From Bacteroidota bacterium (GTDB lineage: Bacteria; Bacteroidota; Bacteroidia; Chitinophagales; Chitinophagaceae): a stretch of 31,130 bases of DNA. The stretch's first letter is position 1. Each line of letters starts with the position of its first letter. The notes beneath the pieces were generated by a model, which saw nothing but the letters and a program-made list of their open reading frames with translations, was not told the origin of the DNA and did not search any database. Below are positions 7,547 to 16,386 of this stretch, piece after piece. The translations under genes and the position numbers were made by a program. The stretch is taken from the NCBI GenBank assembly GCA_023412975.1, contig JAEZRB010000235.1, forward strand, positions 1-31,130. Direction: 5' to 3'.

Positions 7547-9477
7547 ATTTTTACTAATTTTTTTTCTGTGCTGATGTTAATGCCAAGTAGTTGTAGCAAA
7601 CGATTTGATTGTGAAAAATCGGGGAGAACAATATCCGCCCCCGCCTTGATGAGGCGTTGACGTTTGCTCACATTGAGACCAAAACGCCTGAGCTCATTAC
7701 TTGCCAGGCCAACGGCAATGCCGCCGCGCTTACAGGTCTCCCGTATCTCAACAGGACCATCGCCAAAAGTGACGACCTGCTCGTCTTTGGCCTGTTGCCT
7801 GATGCTATCGAGTATCCGGTCTAGTACAATTTTTTTGGCTTCTTTATTTACATCACCAACAGCTCCGTAGATGCGTCCCTCAAAAAGATCGGCGTAACCC
7901 AAAATAGCGGCCTCCCTTTTTACGTCTTCTTCGTCTGTCCCGCTGGCCAGGTACAATTTCACCCCTGCCTCATGAAGTTTATAAAGAAATGCAACCGCAT
8001 TTTTGATCGTAAAGTCATCCACTGAAAGTTCTCCTTTTTTCAGCTTTTCCTCCCGCATATTAACCATCTGCAGCAGGGCGTCGTTATAGATTTGTTTATA
8101 GCCAAACTCATCCAGTATCTTTTCTTCCGGCACCAGTCCAAATTCCCTGACAAGCCCCACCAGGCCTTTCATCTGAATCAGGGTTTGGATACCGGTAGTC
8201 TTATCTATAAAATCATTAACACGCGTCAGCACCTTCATGTACAAAGCTTCATCTGCATCCTCGTAATGGTCGCCCATTATCGCCCTGACCATCATCGGAG
8301 ACATGATCTGTTCCCAGCCTTCACGTAAGGTTGAAATAGTTCCATCGTGGTCAAAAATCGCATGCCGGATTTTCAACTTGTCTGGCACTTTAGTGACAAG
8401 TTCTATTTCTGTGCCGTCAATATATTTTGCGCGGCGGATTTCTTCAGCCACTTGAGGCCGGTAGGTGAAGTCAGGATCTTCAGCAATTTTCATGATCTCA
8501 TCTGGCGAAGCTGTTCCTGTCTGGTAAAGTTTTTGTATCGTCACCCCGGCCACAAAATTCCCCAGTTCAGCTGCGGTTTCTATACTGTACCCGGCAGCCA
8601 GGGCCGCGGCTACACCCGAAAGGTAGCTGTCTCCCGCACCAACCGTGTCAATCCTGGAGATCATCATCAAACCCGGTATTTCTACTATCCCGGATTCATT
8701 AATAGCTATTGAGCCCCGGCTACCACAGGTAATAAAAACAGGGGTTTTGAACCTGTCAAACAGCGTTTGTGCGGACTCCAGAACTTCTTCATACAGGATA
8801 ATATCCGTTGGCTCTTTTTTTAACCCGGAGAGGAGTGCGGCCTCATAGTCGTTCATTTTACGATAAGCGCTGGCATATTCGCTTATGTAATTGCGGCTGT
8901 CAACAATAAATTTCTTCGCAGGGTAGCGTCCAATCAGTTTCACGAGCCCTTTGCGGAATTGAGGGGAATGTATACCGGACAATACCTGCTGGTTAACAAT
9001 GATTAGCTCCAAATCTCCAATTTCGCTTTCCAAATTCCCAATCAGTAAATCTGATGTTTTTTCTGAGAGGACATTGAAATTGCCAAAATCAATTCGGCCT
9101 TGCTCTTCCTCCCCAATATAGGGTTTGGTATAAACATGGGTTGACCATTGATCTTCCTGTATCAACAGATTGCGTGTATCGATCCCGGCTTTTTGCATTA
9201 AACTGGTCATCTTAGGGCCGTACGGATCGTCGCCGATCACCCCGAATGCCCTGACATTTTTTATCCCCATGGCGGCCAGGTTGTTGGCAACATTGCCGGC
9301 TCCACCCAGCGAATACCTTTGCTCCTTCACTGTCACAGTCTTCTTCCCTGTCTCCAGCGAAATTTCACTTTTGGAATCATCAATAAACCAATAGGCATCC
9401 AGACAAAAATCTCCTACTATCCCTATTTTAGATCCCTCTATCTTTTTTAGTATCTCCTGTAAATATTCTCGTTTCAT
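7543..9477 (-). CDS. Heptose-7-phosphate kinase fused to a HAD-family phosphatase
   Basis: The 644-residue protein has two enzymes. Residues 1-330 are a PfkB/RfaE-domain-I kinase: LGGAGNVANNLAAMG for sugar binding and DTVGAGDS with the catalytic Asp283. Residues 368-632 are a HAD hydrolase with a helical cap insertion: DHDGT (376-380; nucleophile Asp376, acid/base Asp378), ASGT (511-514), a lysine around 546-549 and GDGPVE (572-577). The expected order is phosphorylation of heptose 7-phosphate at C1, then removal of the 7-phosphate. The HAD half has a large cap and looks like the phosphoglycolate-phosphatase type rather than classical GmhB, so it may be a non-orthologous replacement. That activity is inferred from position in the pathway. 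Confidence 0.85.
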   Translation of the reverse strand: MKREYLQEILKKIEGSKIGIVGDFCLDAYWFIDDSKSEISLETGKKTVTVKEQRYSLGGAGNVANNLAAMGIKNVRAFGVIGDDPYGPKMTSLMQKAGIDTRNLLIQEDQWSTHVYTKPYIGEEEQGRIDFGNFNVLSEKTSDLLIGNLESEIGDLELIIVNQQVLSGIHSPQFRKGLVKLIGRYPAKKFIVDSRNYISEYASAYRKMNDYEAALLSGLKKEPTDIILYEEVLESAQTLFDRFKTPVFITCGSRGSIAINESGIVEIPGLMMISRIDTVGAGDSYLSGVAAALAAGYSIETAAELGNFVAGVTIQKLYQTGTASPDEIMKIAEDPDFTYRPQVAEEIRRAKYIDGTEIELVTKVPDKLKIRHAIFDHDGTISTLREGWEQIMSPMMVRAIMGDHYEDADEALYMKVLTRVNDFIDKTTGIQTLIQMKGLVGLVREFGLVPEEKILDEFGYKQIYNDALLQMVNMREEKLKKGELSVDDFTIKNAVAFLYKLHEAGVKLYLASGTDEEDVKREAAILGYADLFEGRIYGAVGDVNKEAKKIVLDRILDSIRQQAKDEQVVTFGDGPVEIRETCKRGGIAVGLASNELRRFGLNVSKRQRLIKAGADIVLPDFSQSNRLLQLLGINISTEKKLVKI

Positions 9478-9493
9478 AAATTGTTTAAATCGT

Positions 9494-10510
9494 TTATGCT
9501 TCAGTACAAAATTTATTAGGATAGGTTATATCGCGTGAAACCGTTGCTTTCTCTTTTATCAGCATTACCTTATCGCTAATATCAATGCTGTCAACACCTT
9601 TGTAATCTTCCGGAATTTTTGCCAGGAATGCCACAAAGGATTTACTAATTACCTCGTTGGCATCAATAAAGTCATAAATATTTCGATCAAATATTTTTCC
9701 TTTTTTAGCCACTACAGGAAACGGTTCGTGCAGCCCGGTTGTGCCAAACTCCATCCCAAATGCCAGGGGAACACCCTCCTCCATCGAACGCCAGAAATTA
9801 ATCCAGGGATAGTCTTTCACTTCCCATATATATCCCAGCATAAGTTTCTTTTGGGGATTACAAGCTGTGACCCAGCCATATTTGTCGTTCTGATTAAAAA
9901 CAAATGATGATACCCTCGGCCACTCGTTCTGAAAACTTCGCAAGCTTATTTTTTCTCCATTGTTAACAGCTTTAGGCCAATTTAAAACAGGCTCCTCCTG
10001 GTTCAGGCTACCATTCTCTTTATTTTCAAAACCCTTTTCTGTATTATTATCAATTAGTGTGGTTTTATCAAGAAAAGGAGGCGCTATTGTTACATGCTGA
10101 ACGATATTATACATGCGGCCATATTTATTCAAATTTTTAATTCTTTCTGTCACGCAGAAAATTGGTTCGTCAACAGGTAATTCGATTTCTCTTGTCAACT
10201 CCAACCCTCCCATAGGCAGGCGGCACATCATTGAACATATGGTTGAGCCATCTTTGATTTGAGGCTCGTTTAGCATTTTCCAGACCTGGCTATTAACCTC
10301 TCCATGGTGACCAAAGCCATTTGCTTTTTCCGCCTCTGTCGGTGGTCCCCAGCGGTCAAAGCACAATAAGTGTCCTCCCGCCTCAGGCTGGTCGGGGTCA
10401 TTTGCACGAAAACTGATCGGGTTCAATGGTAGATCTTTAAACCGAAAATCAGAATAGGATCCCCCGCGCAAGTTTATCTTTAATAATACCTTATTGTTTT
10501 CTAATTTCAT
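9494..10510 (-). CDS. Mutarotase-like protein of unknown specificity
   Basis: The 338-residue protein has no signal peptide. It is rich in predicted beta strands and has conserved-looking His and acidic clusters (GFGHHGEVNSQVW about 86-98, IVQHVTIAPPFLD, FGMEFGTTGLHEPFP), in the style of aldose 1-epimerase/galactose-mutarotase-like sugar-binding folds. I cannot place it in a named family with confidence. It is the first gene of the heptose/permease operon, 16 bases before the kinase-HAD gene, so a role in handling the imported or activated sugar's anomer is plausible but inferred. The alternative is a catalytically inactive sugar-binding protein. Confidence 0.6.
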   Translation of the reverse strand: MKLENNKVLLKINLRGGSYSDFRFKDLPLNPISFRANDPDQPEAGGHLLCFDRWGPPTEAEKANGFGHHGEVNSQVWKMLNEPQIKDGSTICSMMCRLPMGGLELTREIELPVDEPIFCVTERIKNLNKYGRMYNIVQHVTIAPPFLDKTTLIDNNTEKGFENKENGSLNQEEPVLNWPKAVNNGEKISLRSFQNEWPRVSSFVFNQNDKYGWVTACNPQKKLMLGYIWEVKDYPWINFWRSMEEGVPLAFGMEFGTTGLHEPFPVVAKKGKIFDRNIYDFIDANEVISKSFVAFLAKIPEDYKGVDSIDISDKVMLIKEKATVSRDITYPNKFCTEA

Positions 10511-10605
10511 GCTGTTGCTCCATTTAATGTCATATCAGCCTCCATTCTGTTAAAACTCGTAAGACAAATTTGCCTTGAAGGATATCCATCTTTAACCGCA
10601 TCAGC

Positions 10606-10637
10606 AATAACGGGGGCACAGAGGATAGTCCGTTATT
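10606..10637 (-). promoter_or_regulatory. Leader hairpin in the 5' region of the heptose operon
   Basis: Perfect 8-base arms AATAACGG (10606-10613) and CCGTTATT (10630-10637) enclose a 16-base loop. It lies between the predicted promoter (about 10691) and the first start codon (10510), inside a roughly 170-base untranslated leader. Function is unknown; it could stabilise the mRNA or act as an attenuator. Apart from this and operator copy C, I see nothing in the 10511-10817 gap. Confidence 0.35.
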
Positions 10638-10690
10638 TTTGAATGATTTTCCCCGTAAAAAACACTAAATTCCCCCTTAAAAGGCTTTTC

Positions 10691-10748
10691 GAATTTAACA
10701 ATCCCTTTATCCGGCATCTTACCCTATTTTGATTATTCCTTAACCTAT
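10691..10748 (-). promoter_or_regulatory. Repeated AraC-type operator and promoter, copy C (heptose operon; beside the regulator gene)
   Basis: The clearest direct repeat of the set: ACCCTAT (10721-10727) and AACCTAT (10742-10748), exactly 21 bp apart, each followed by a TTTTGAT- or TTATGAT-like tail. The minus-strand box TGTTAAATTC (10691-10700) is 20 bases downstream, the same distance as in copies A, B and D. The site also ends 69 bases before the AraC-family start codon, so it could additionally govern the regulator. Confidence 0.7.
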
Positions 10749-10817
10749 TTATGATAACTTTGATGTCGGAATTTGTAAGCTATAAATAATCACCCTTGAA
10801 ATTTTTAAAAATGCATT

Positions 10818-11672
10818 ATGAAGCCCGAGTATAAGCCTGTTCCACCTGGCGAGTCAAATTTGTTTAAAGCGGTGATCCTGGGAAATGAAAAAGAATTTAA
10901 ATACGCCTGGCATTATCATCCAGAGTATCAGCTAACCTATATATTGTCAAATAAGGGAGTGCGGTATGTGGGGAATAGTATCGAAAATTATACTGATGAT
11001 GACCTTGTGCTTTTAGGCCCGGATATCCCTCATTGCTGGATCAATTCGCCTGGCCAGGAAACAGCGAGAGCCATCATTATTTATTTCCGGGAGCCCTTTT
11101 TTCATAAAGAATGGATGCAGAGTTATGAGTTCGATGCAATACGAAAGCTAATGAGCTTGTCACACAAAGGCATAAAATTTGACAAGACTGTGGCATTAAA
11201 ATTTAAAGAGGATTTTTTGAAATTGTTTGAACTTCCTCCTTTGGAAAAATTAATGTTGTTACTGAAAATACTCAATGATCTATCTCATTGCACCGAATAT
11301 CGTGTCTTAGGTCAGCCTGTATTTTCTAACGAACTTGACCTTGGCCATAACGAACGTATCCACATAGTTTATACCTATATCGAACGGCATTATCAGCAAA
11401 AAATCACTCTGGAAGAAGTTGCCGCACAGGTAAACATGAGTAAAGAATACTTTTCAAGGTTTTTCAGTAAGATTATGAAAAAATCTTTTTTTAACTTTTT
11501 GAATGGCTACAGGATAGATAAAGCCTGCAAACTTCTCCGGGAAACGGATAAACAAATCAGTGAGATTTGTTACGCCTCAGGATTTGAAAGCGTTCCTTTT
11601 TTTTACAGGCAGTTTAAGAAATTCAAGGGCTGCCAGCCTAAAGCATACCGGTTAAATTATGATAAAGCCTAG
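10818..11672 (+). CDS. AraC-family transcriptional regulator with N-terminal cupin domain
   Basis: The 284-residue protein has an N-terminal cupin-like sensor (about 25-95; HYHPEYQLTYI and LLGPDIPHCW) and a C-terminal double helix-turn-helix of AraC/XylS type (about 183-281). The first HTH is ITLEEVAAQVNMSKEYFSRFF and the second centres on QISEICYASGFESVPFFYRQF, with the expected P-AYR ending. The sensor probably binds a sugar or uronate ligand in the cytoplasm. It is the only plus-strand gene within the minus-strand sugar locus and stands beside the best copy of the five-fold repeated operator. Control of that set is a strong inference, not shown directly. Confidence 0.92.
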   Translation: MKPEYKPVPPGESNLFKAVILGNEKEFKYAWHYHPEYQLTYILSNKGVRYVGNSIENYTDDDLVLLGPDIPHCWINSPGQETARAIIIYFREPFFHKEWMQSYEFDAIRKLMSLSHKGIKFDKTVALKFKEDFLKLFELPPLEKLMLLLKILNDLSHCTEYRVLGQPVFSNELDLGHNERIHIVYTYIERHYQQKITLEEVAAQVNMSKEYFSRFFSKIMKKSFFNFLNGYRIDKACKLLRETDKQISEICYASGFESVPFFYRQFKKFKGCQPKAYRLNYDKA

Positions 11673-11727
11673 TAAATAAAAACAACTATTCTTTCATTAC
11701 ATCTTATAGTACACACTTTACTTACAA

Positions 11728-12678
11728 CTATAATCCGGCTTCATTCAACCATTTCCTTAAAGTGGTAAGATCTTTTTTTATTTTTTCGGATTTTGAATGC
11801 AGATCATCCGCCGCAGACAAGTATTCATTATGTATTGAAAAAGGCACGTTTATCCTGTTTTCTTTTAGCAGGGCAATGAACTTTTCATAGTCAACCATTC
11901 CTTGTCCCAAAGTAACCGAATGCGGCTCCCATTTCTTATCATTTTTTTTCCAATGAAAATCTTTAATATCTATAGTGCCAATGTAGGGCTTCAGCAATTC
12001 AAATCCGAGTGGCCAGGAGTGAGCCCCTTCCACGGTAGCATGAAATAAATCATATTGAACGCCGGTCCATTCCGGATCTATTTCCTTTAAAACTTCCCAT
12101 ATATCCCATACGGCGGCGCCAAACCCATCGCCCGAATGGTTTTGACATTCACCCCGGATATTGTATTTCTGGTTTAACCTGGCTAGCTTTTTAAAGCCTG
12201 CTTTGATTTCGGTAAGACTTTGAGGAATACTTTTTTTTTCATCATAATACCTGGGTCCCATCCGGTAATGCCGGATTCCTAACGAGGAAGCTGTTTTCAA
12301 AATAGGTTCCGTGTACTTGTCATCCGCATCAACAATAGAAGTGGTGATCATGTATATTTTCAGACCAAACTTCCTGGCTGCCTCAACGGCAAGCGGCAAA
12401 TCCGTTTCCACATTTTCCGGTAGTAGATGTCCTTCGGGCCTTACAGTAAGATCAATTCCGTCAAACCCCATTCCGGCAACTACAGACGCCAGCTCATTAT
12501 AACCCAGTTCCGGAAAAAGTTTAGAGAAAACGCAAATCTTTACCTGCTCCAAATTGGATAAACTCTTATATGGTCTTTTTTTATCATGATTACCTGCCGA
12601 GTTTACCTTGCAACTCAATGCACCACCTGTTGCCAGCAGCGCCGCATTGATTACAAAATTCCTTCTTGAAGTTTTCAT
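11728..12678 (-). CDS. Tat-exported xylose-isomerase-like TIM-barrel protein
   Basis: The 316-residue protein begins MKTSRRNFVINAALLATGG, a Tat leader, so it should act in the periplasm or at the membrane; a Cys at 23 (ALSC) could be a weak lipobox. The rest is an AP-endonuclease-2/sugar isomerase-epimerase barrel: LGYNELASVVAGMGFDGIDL, the metal-ligand-like GECQNHSG and VQYDLFHA, and a C-terminal HNEYL. These enzymes isomerise or epimerise sugars or related polyols, but the exported members are poorly characterised. It is the last gene of the long operon, 44 bases after the carbohydrate-binding-like lipoprotein. Confidence 0.8.
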   Translation of the reverse strand: MKTSRRNFVINAALLATGGALSCKVNSAGNHDKKRPYKSLSNLEQVKICVFSKLFPELGYNELASVVAGMGFDGIDLTVRPEGHLLPENVETDLPLAVEAARKFGLKIYMITTSIVDADDKYTEPILKTASSLGIRHYRMGPRYYDEKKSIPQSLTEIKAGFKKLARLNQKYNIRGECQNHSGDGFGAAVWDIWEVLKEIDPEWTGVQYDLFHATVEGAHSWPLGFELLKPYIGTIDIKDFHWKKNDKKWEPHSVTLGQGMVDYEKFIALLKENRINVPFSIHNEYLSAADDLHSKSEKIKKDLTTLRKWLNEAGL

Positions 12679-12722
12679 CTTTTAACAGTTTATGAAAGAG
12701 CAGAAATAAAATTAAATACCGG

Positions 12723-13283
12723 TCATTTACCGGCAACCAATTTAAGTTGACGAAGATCCAGCAGCGCCCCTTTTTCAAATTTTGTTTTGGATCTGAATAT
12801 TATCTTTTGGCGCCCTTCCGATAAATTTATTTTGCCAATCCTTTCGCTCTTAAACGTCTCCCATGAGCCGCTGGGCTTTACAATTCCGGTTAGTTGCCCG
12901 TTATTTGTTTCCAAAATGAACTCTTTACCGGCTTCCTCATCGGAAACCGCCCACTCAAGATATACGTCATATTCTTTCGGGTTATGTGTTTCTATCTCCC
13001 ATTCCACCCTGTCATTTGCCGTAAACCAGCCAAATGCCCGCCATTCAGGCATATATTTAATTTCGGGCCCTATGGCCTTACCATTTTCCGCAGTCAACAA
13101 CACAGAACCATCTATACCGGCTTTAACAAGCCGGGGCTCATTAATGGTATCACTTTTCTCTGCCACCTTGTTTTCATCAATAGCCTGCGGGGTGTCTTCC
13201 GAAGAACTTGATGGCTGATTTGCTTGTTCATTACATGAAAAAATCACCCATGTTGTAATAACCAATATGAATATGTATTTCAT
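12723..13283 (-). CDS. Lipoprotein with a carbohydrate-binding-module-like beta domain
   Basis: The ATG at 13283 gives MKYIFILVITTWVIFSC, a lipoprotein signal with acylated Cys17 (186 residues). The longer frame to 13310 begins with TTG and adds a nonsensical basic extension, so I reject that start. After a Ser/Glu-rich linker, residues about 45-186 form a jelly-roll-like domain (WRAFGWFTANDRVEWEIE, YDVYLEWAVSDEEAGKEF, GRQKIIFRS), the pattern found beside or within PVC-type dehydrogenases and CBM6-like modules. It lies 39 bases downstream of the PVC-type haem protein, so the two are likely partners. Sugar binding is inferred. Confidence 0.65.
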   Translation of the reverse strand: MKYIFILVITTWVIFSCNEQANQPSSSSEDTPQAIDENKVAEKSDTINEPRLVKAGIDGSVLLTAENGKAIGPEIKYMPEWRAFGWFTANDRVEWEIETHNPKEYDVYLEWAVSDEEAGKEFILETNNGQLTGIVKPSGSWETFKSERIGKINLSEGRQKIIFRSKTKFEKGALLDLRQLKLVAGK

Positions 13284-13322
13284 ATGTATGTATTTTCTTT
13301 TTTTAGCCAAAAATTTAAATGT

Positions 13323-16300
13323 CTAATGCTTTGTCAGGAATGCCAGCAGATCGGCCATTTGTTGCTGGTTGATTTTCTTTTCAAGGCCGGTTGGCATAAG
13401 TGACACATTCAGTGATTTCAAAGACTTGATATCCTGCCGGTTTATCGTTCTGTCAACCGATAAACTATTTCTTAAGGTTATGGCAGCAGATGTTTCGCTT
13501 GCGATAATTCCCTGTACAGTTTCCCCGTTGTTCAGTTCAACATTCCAAAGGTCAAAGCCGCTGGAAATTGAAAGTCCAGGATCCAGTATGGCAGCCATAA
13601 TATCCTCTTTGATCCAATTATGTATCGTGCCGAGATCGGGGCCAAATGCCACACCGTTTGTACCTCTTACCTGGTGGCAGATTCCGCAGTTTTGCACATA
13701 CACTTCTTTTCCCTTTATAGTGTCTCCATTCAGTTGAAGCGCTTTTTGATATTCTTTGTTTATCCTCTTAGCTTCACGTTGGCTTTTTGTAAATAATGCC
13801 CTTGCCCGGTTACGCAGGTTTTCATTGTCAACCTGCATAAGCTGAACGCTTGTTGGAAAACTTACATAACTGGGGTTGATCTTATTGCTTTCAAGCGCGT
13901 CAATCAACAAGGGAACCCTTGATGAGTCGGCCATGAAAATGCTAATGGCAGCTTCGCGGATAGAAGGCGATAGCACGGGCCATTGTTCTACTATATAATC
14001 ACATATGGCCGTTCCTTTTATCATACCAAGCGTTTGCATGGCCGCCAGTTGTACCGAAAATTCCTCTTTCGTATTTATCAGATTCTTTAAATCGTTTGAA
14101 TAAATATTGATATCGCCAAAAGAAAGAAACCTTATTGCCTCTGCTCTACTTTGGGAAACCAGGGTGGTGTCGTTCGCCAAACCCGCCGCCTGTAAAACAG
14201 ACTGCTGCTTCAATGAAGGATCAGTGATACCATTCCATTTGAGTATTTGAAAGGCTGCCTCCCTCATCTCTTTTGAAGGATGCTGAAAAAAAGCCTGCAC
14301 CAACAGCCTCTGATCATTGGGGGAAATTAACAAGGATGATTTTCTTGATTTCAACCCTTGTTCTAAACCCTGAAGCAGGGATGCATATTTGACAGCCTGA
14401 CCTCTATTTCCGCTTACAGCCTCATTCAACAAGTGGTGGATGTCTTCCTCTTTGCCTCCTATTGCTGTCATGGCACTTAGCCTTTGCACCAGCGAGGCAT
14501 AAGCAGGTACGTCATCACGGAATTTATTCAACACAACCTTTAGCAATGACGCAGTCTGCGATGAAGAAGCGGACAACGCCGCTATTTGCACCCATTTATC
14601 GTTGATATCAGAAAAAAGTATTTTGTTGCGTACTTCAGCTGCCTGCGGGCTATGAATATATCCGAGAGTGAGCAACAATTGAAATCGCACTTTCGCATTA
14701 TTATCATTTTGCAATGCCAAAAGTGAATTTGCGAGTGAAGGAGATGCATTAAGATGAAGTTCTGCCAGCTGAATAGCATTTTCTCTAATGCCAGGTACAC
14801 TGTCTTTCAATGCCTGCTCTATCAGTTTAGGTTGAAGTTGTCCAATACCTTCAAGAGTCCACAATGCATGGAGCCTGCCCATTGGATCGGGGCCATTTGC
14901 TATTGCTATCAAAGCAGCCACCGAAGCTTTATCAGCACGGTCAACCAACAATCGTTGTGCATTCATCCGCCACCATGCATTGGGATGAGCAAGTGTCTTC
15001 GCTAACTCTTCATTACTTTCATTTCCCAGGTTAAGGCCTTTCATCCAGTCAGCAGGTTTTGCATCCTTGGGAGTAACTCTGTAAATCCTGCCTTTGTCAA
15101 TACCATCATACAAGTTCCCTGCTTTTATTGCCTCTTCCGACATCCACTCAGGCGATTCAATTACCCTGCGATAATAATCTAAAACATACAATGCACCGTC
15201 GGGGCCCACATACATATTTACCGGACGGGACCATGCATCCGTTGATGATAAAAATTCTTTTCTTTGAAGGATCCGGCTGGCAGTAAAACTCGCACCGCTA
15301 TCTTTTAATACATCTACATGAACGAGGTTGCTTACAGGCTCAGCAACAAAGGTTACTTTTTCGTTATAGGGGTTTGGGAAGCTATTGCCCAGGTAGGCAG
15401 TTAATCCGCATGCTGATGTCATTACTCCGACATTGGTAAGCAGTTGCCTGTCGGGATTAGTAGTTGTTGGAAATACTTCGGCCGCATTCAGGTGGTCCGA
15501 CATGTCCTGTGTAGCATTGGAAATGGGCAAATCAGGATTCCGGTCGAAATAACGGCTTGCGATAACTTCCTGATAACCCTGGTTTGAGTTGTTACAGCCA
15601 AACCGGTGTCCCCATTCATCGAAAGTTTGGCCAAATTGACAATTGCTTGATAACAGCTCAATTTTTTTGTGATCGGGCTGAAATCTTACAGAGCGGCCAT
15701 TTGCATTTTTGGGAAGCTTTGGAGTGCCGGGCTGTCCATAAAAAACGATCTCAGAACCTTCGTCGCCAAACTCCTCTTTGTAGGCTGTAGTAGCTACGGC
15801 GCCCTCGTTAGCGATATATATCCAGTTGTCGAGCCCATATACCGGGCTGTTTACATTATGCTGAGGATTGGTGAGTGCAAAGCCGGTAACTATGGTGTCA
15901 GTAATATCTGCCTGGCCGTCGCCATCAGTGTCTTCAAGATAAAGCACATTAGGAGAGTCGGTTACCAAAAACCCTTTCTTCCATCGCATGATACTTGTAG
16001 GCAACAAAAGATTGTCTTTGAAGACAGTCCGCTTATCCATATTATGATCACCATTTGTATCGGAAAGCAGTATGATTCTACCGCTACCGCTTTTATCAAG
16101 CGGATATCCCGGCATTTCCACTACAAGCAGTCGGCCATACTCATCAATTTCCATATCGACGGGACTGGTGACCAGTGGTTCTGAAGCTATCATTTCGATC
16201 TTAAAACCTTCGGCTACCTGAAAAGTAGAAAGTGCATCCTTTGCCTCCACCGGCCCTGAGATTTTACCATTGCTATCCCTGACATTGCATGCGGCAACAA

Positions 16301-16358
16301 AAAAAATTAAACTAACAGCAATACAAAAAAATGGCGTATTAATCTTCACTGGAAACAT
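13323..16358 (-). CDS. PVC-type haem-binding dehydrogenase with HEAT repeats and cytochrome c domain
   Basis: The 1011-residue lipoprotein (lipobox VAAC, Cys24) has three regions. Residues about 40-430 are a beta-propeller of the 'putative membrane-bound dehydrogenase' type (DEYGRLLVVEMPGYP, VYGLDNWIYIANEG, YVGPDGALYVLDYYRRV). Residues about 450-850 are alpha-helical HEAT-like repeats (WWRMNAQRLLVDR, LHALWTLEGIGQL). Residues about 875-1011 are a cytochrome c with CGICH (891-895) and a likely Met ligand at 988 (SLMPTG). Such proteins are presumed to oxidise sugars in the periplasm and pass electrons to a carrier; the substrate is unknown. It is operonic with the MFS gene upstream (28 bases) and the lipoprotein downstream. 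Confidence 0.88.
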   Translation of the reverse strand: MFPVKINTPFFCIAVSLIFFVAACNVRDSNGKISGPVEAKDALSTFQVAEGFKIEMIASEPLVTSPVDMEIDEYGRLLVVEMPGYPLDKSGSGRIILLSDTNGDHNMDKRTVFKDNLLLPTSIMRWKKGFLVTDSPNVLYLEDTDGDGQADITDTIVTGFALTNPQHNVNSPVYGLDNWIYIANEGAVATTAYKEEFGDEGSEIVFYGQPGTPKLPKNANGRSVRFQPDHKKIELLSSNCQFGQTFDEWGHRFGCNNSNQGYQEVIASRYFDRNPDLPISNATQDMSDHLNAAEVFPTTTNPDRQLLTNVGVMTSACGLTAYLGNSFPNPYNEKVTFVAEPVSNLVHVDVLKDSGASFTASRILQRKEFLSSTDAWSRPVNMYVGPDGALYVLDYYRRVIESPEWMSEEAIKAGNLYDGIDKGRIYRVTPKDAKPADWMKGLNLGNESNEELAKTLAHPNAWWRMNAQRLLVDRADKASVAALIAIANGPDPMGRLHALWTLEGIGQLQPKLIEQALKDSVPGIRENAIQLAELHLNASPSLANSLLALQNDNNAKVRFQLLLTLGYIHSPQAAEVRNKILFSDINDKWVQIAALSASSSQTASLLKVVLNKFRDDVPAYASLVQRLSAMTAIGGKEEDIHHLLNEAVSGNRGQAVKYASLLQGLEQGLKSRKSSLLISPNDQRLLVQAFFQHPSKEMREAAFQILKWNGITDPSLKQQSVLQAAGLANDTTLVSQSRAEAIRFLSFGDINIYSNDLKNLINTKEEFSVQLAAMQTLGMIKGTAICDYIVEQWPVLSPSIREAAISIFMADSSRVPLLIDALESNKINPSYVSFPTSVQLMQVDNENLRNRARALFTKSQREAKRINKEYQKALQLNGDTIKGKEVYVQNCGICHQVRGTNGVAFGPDLGTIHNWIKEDIMAAILDPGLSISSGFDLWNVELNNGETVQGIIASETSAAITLRNSLSVDRTINRQDIKSLKSLNVSLMPTGLEKKINQQQMADLLAFLTKH

Positions 16359-16386
16359 CGTTACAAAAATTTAAATTATATCATAA

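Noticed and set aside
7178..7660. 160-codon plus-strand open frame
   Set aside because: It is antisense to the adenylyltransferase and the end of the kinase fusion, both of which have clear catalytic motifs.
10759..10788. Regulator promoter with TTTG (10759-10762) and a TATAAATA box (10781-10788)
   Set aside because: The spacing of 18 bases is close to the Bacteroidota pattern, but the downstream box lacks TTTG, so it is too weak to list as a promoter.
13284..13310. N-terminal extension of the carbohydrate-binding-like lipoprotein
   Set aside because: It would start with TTG and bury the lipoprotein signal behind nine extra residues; the ATG at 13283 gives a standard signal.
15669..16184. 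171-codon plus-strand open frame
   Set aside because: It is antisense to the intact PVC-type haem protein, has no recognisable domain or start signal, and is best seen as a shadow of that gene.
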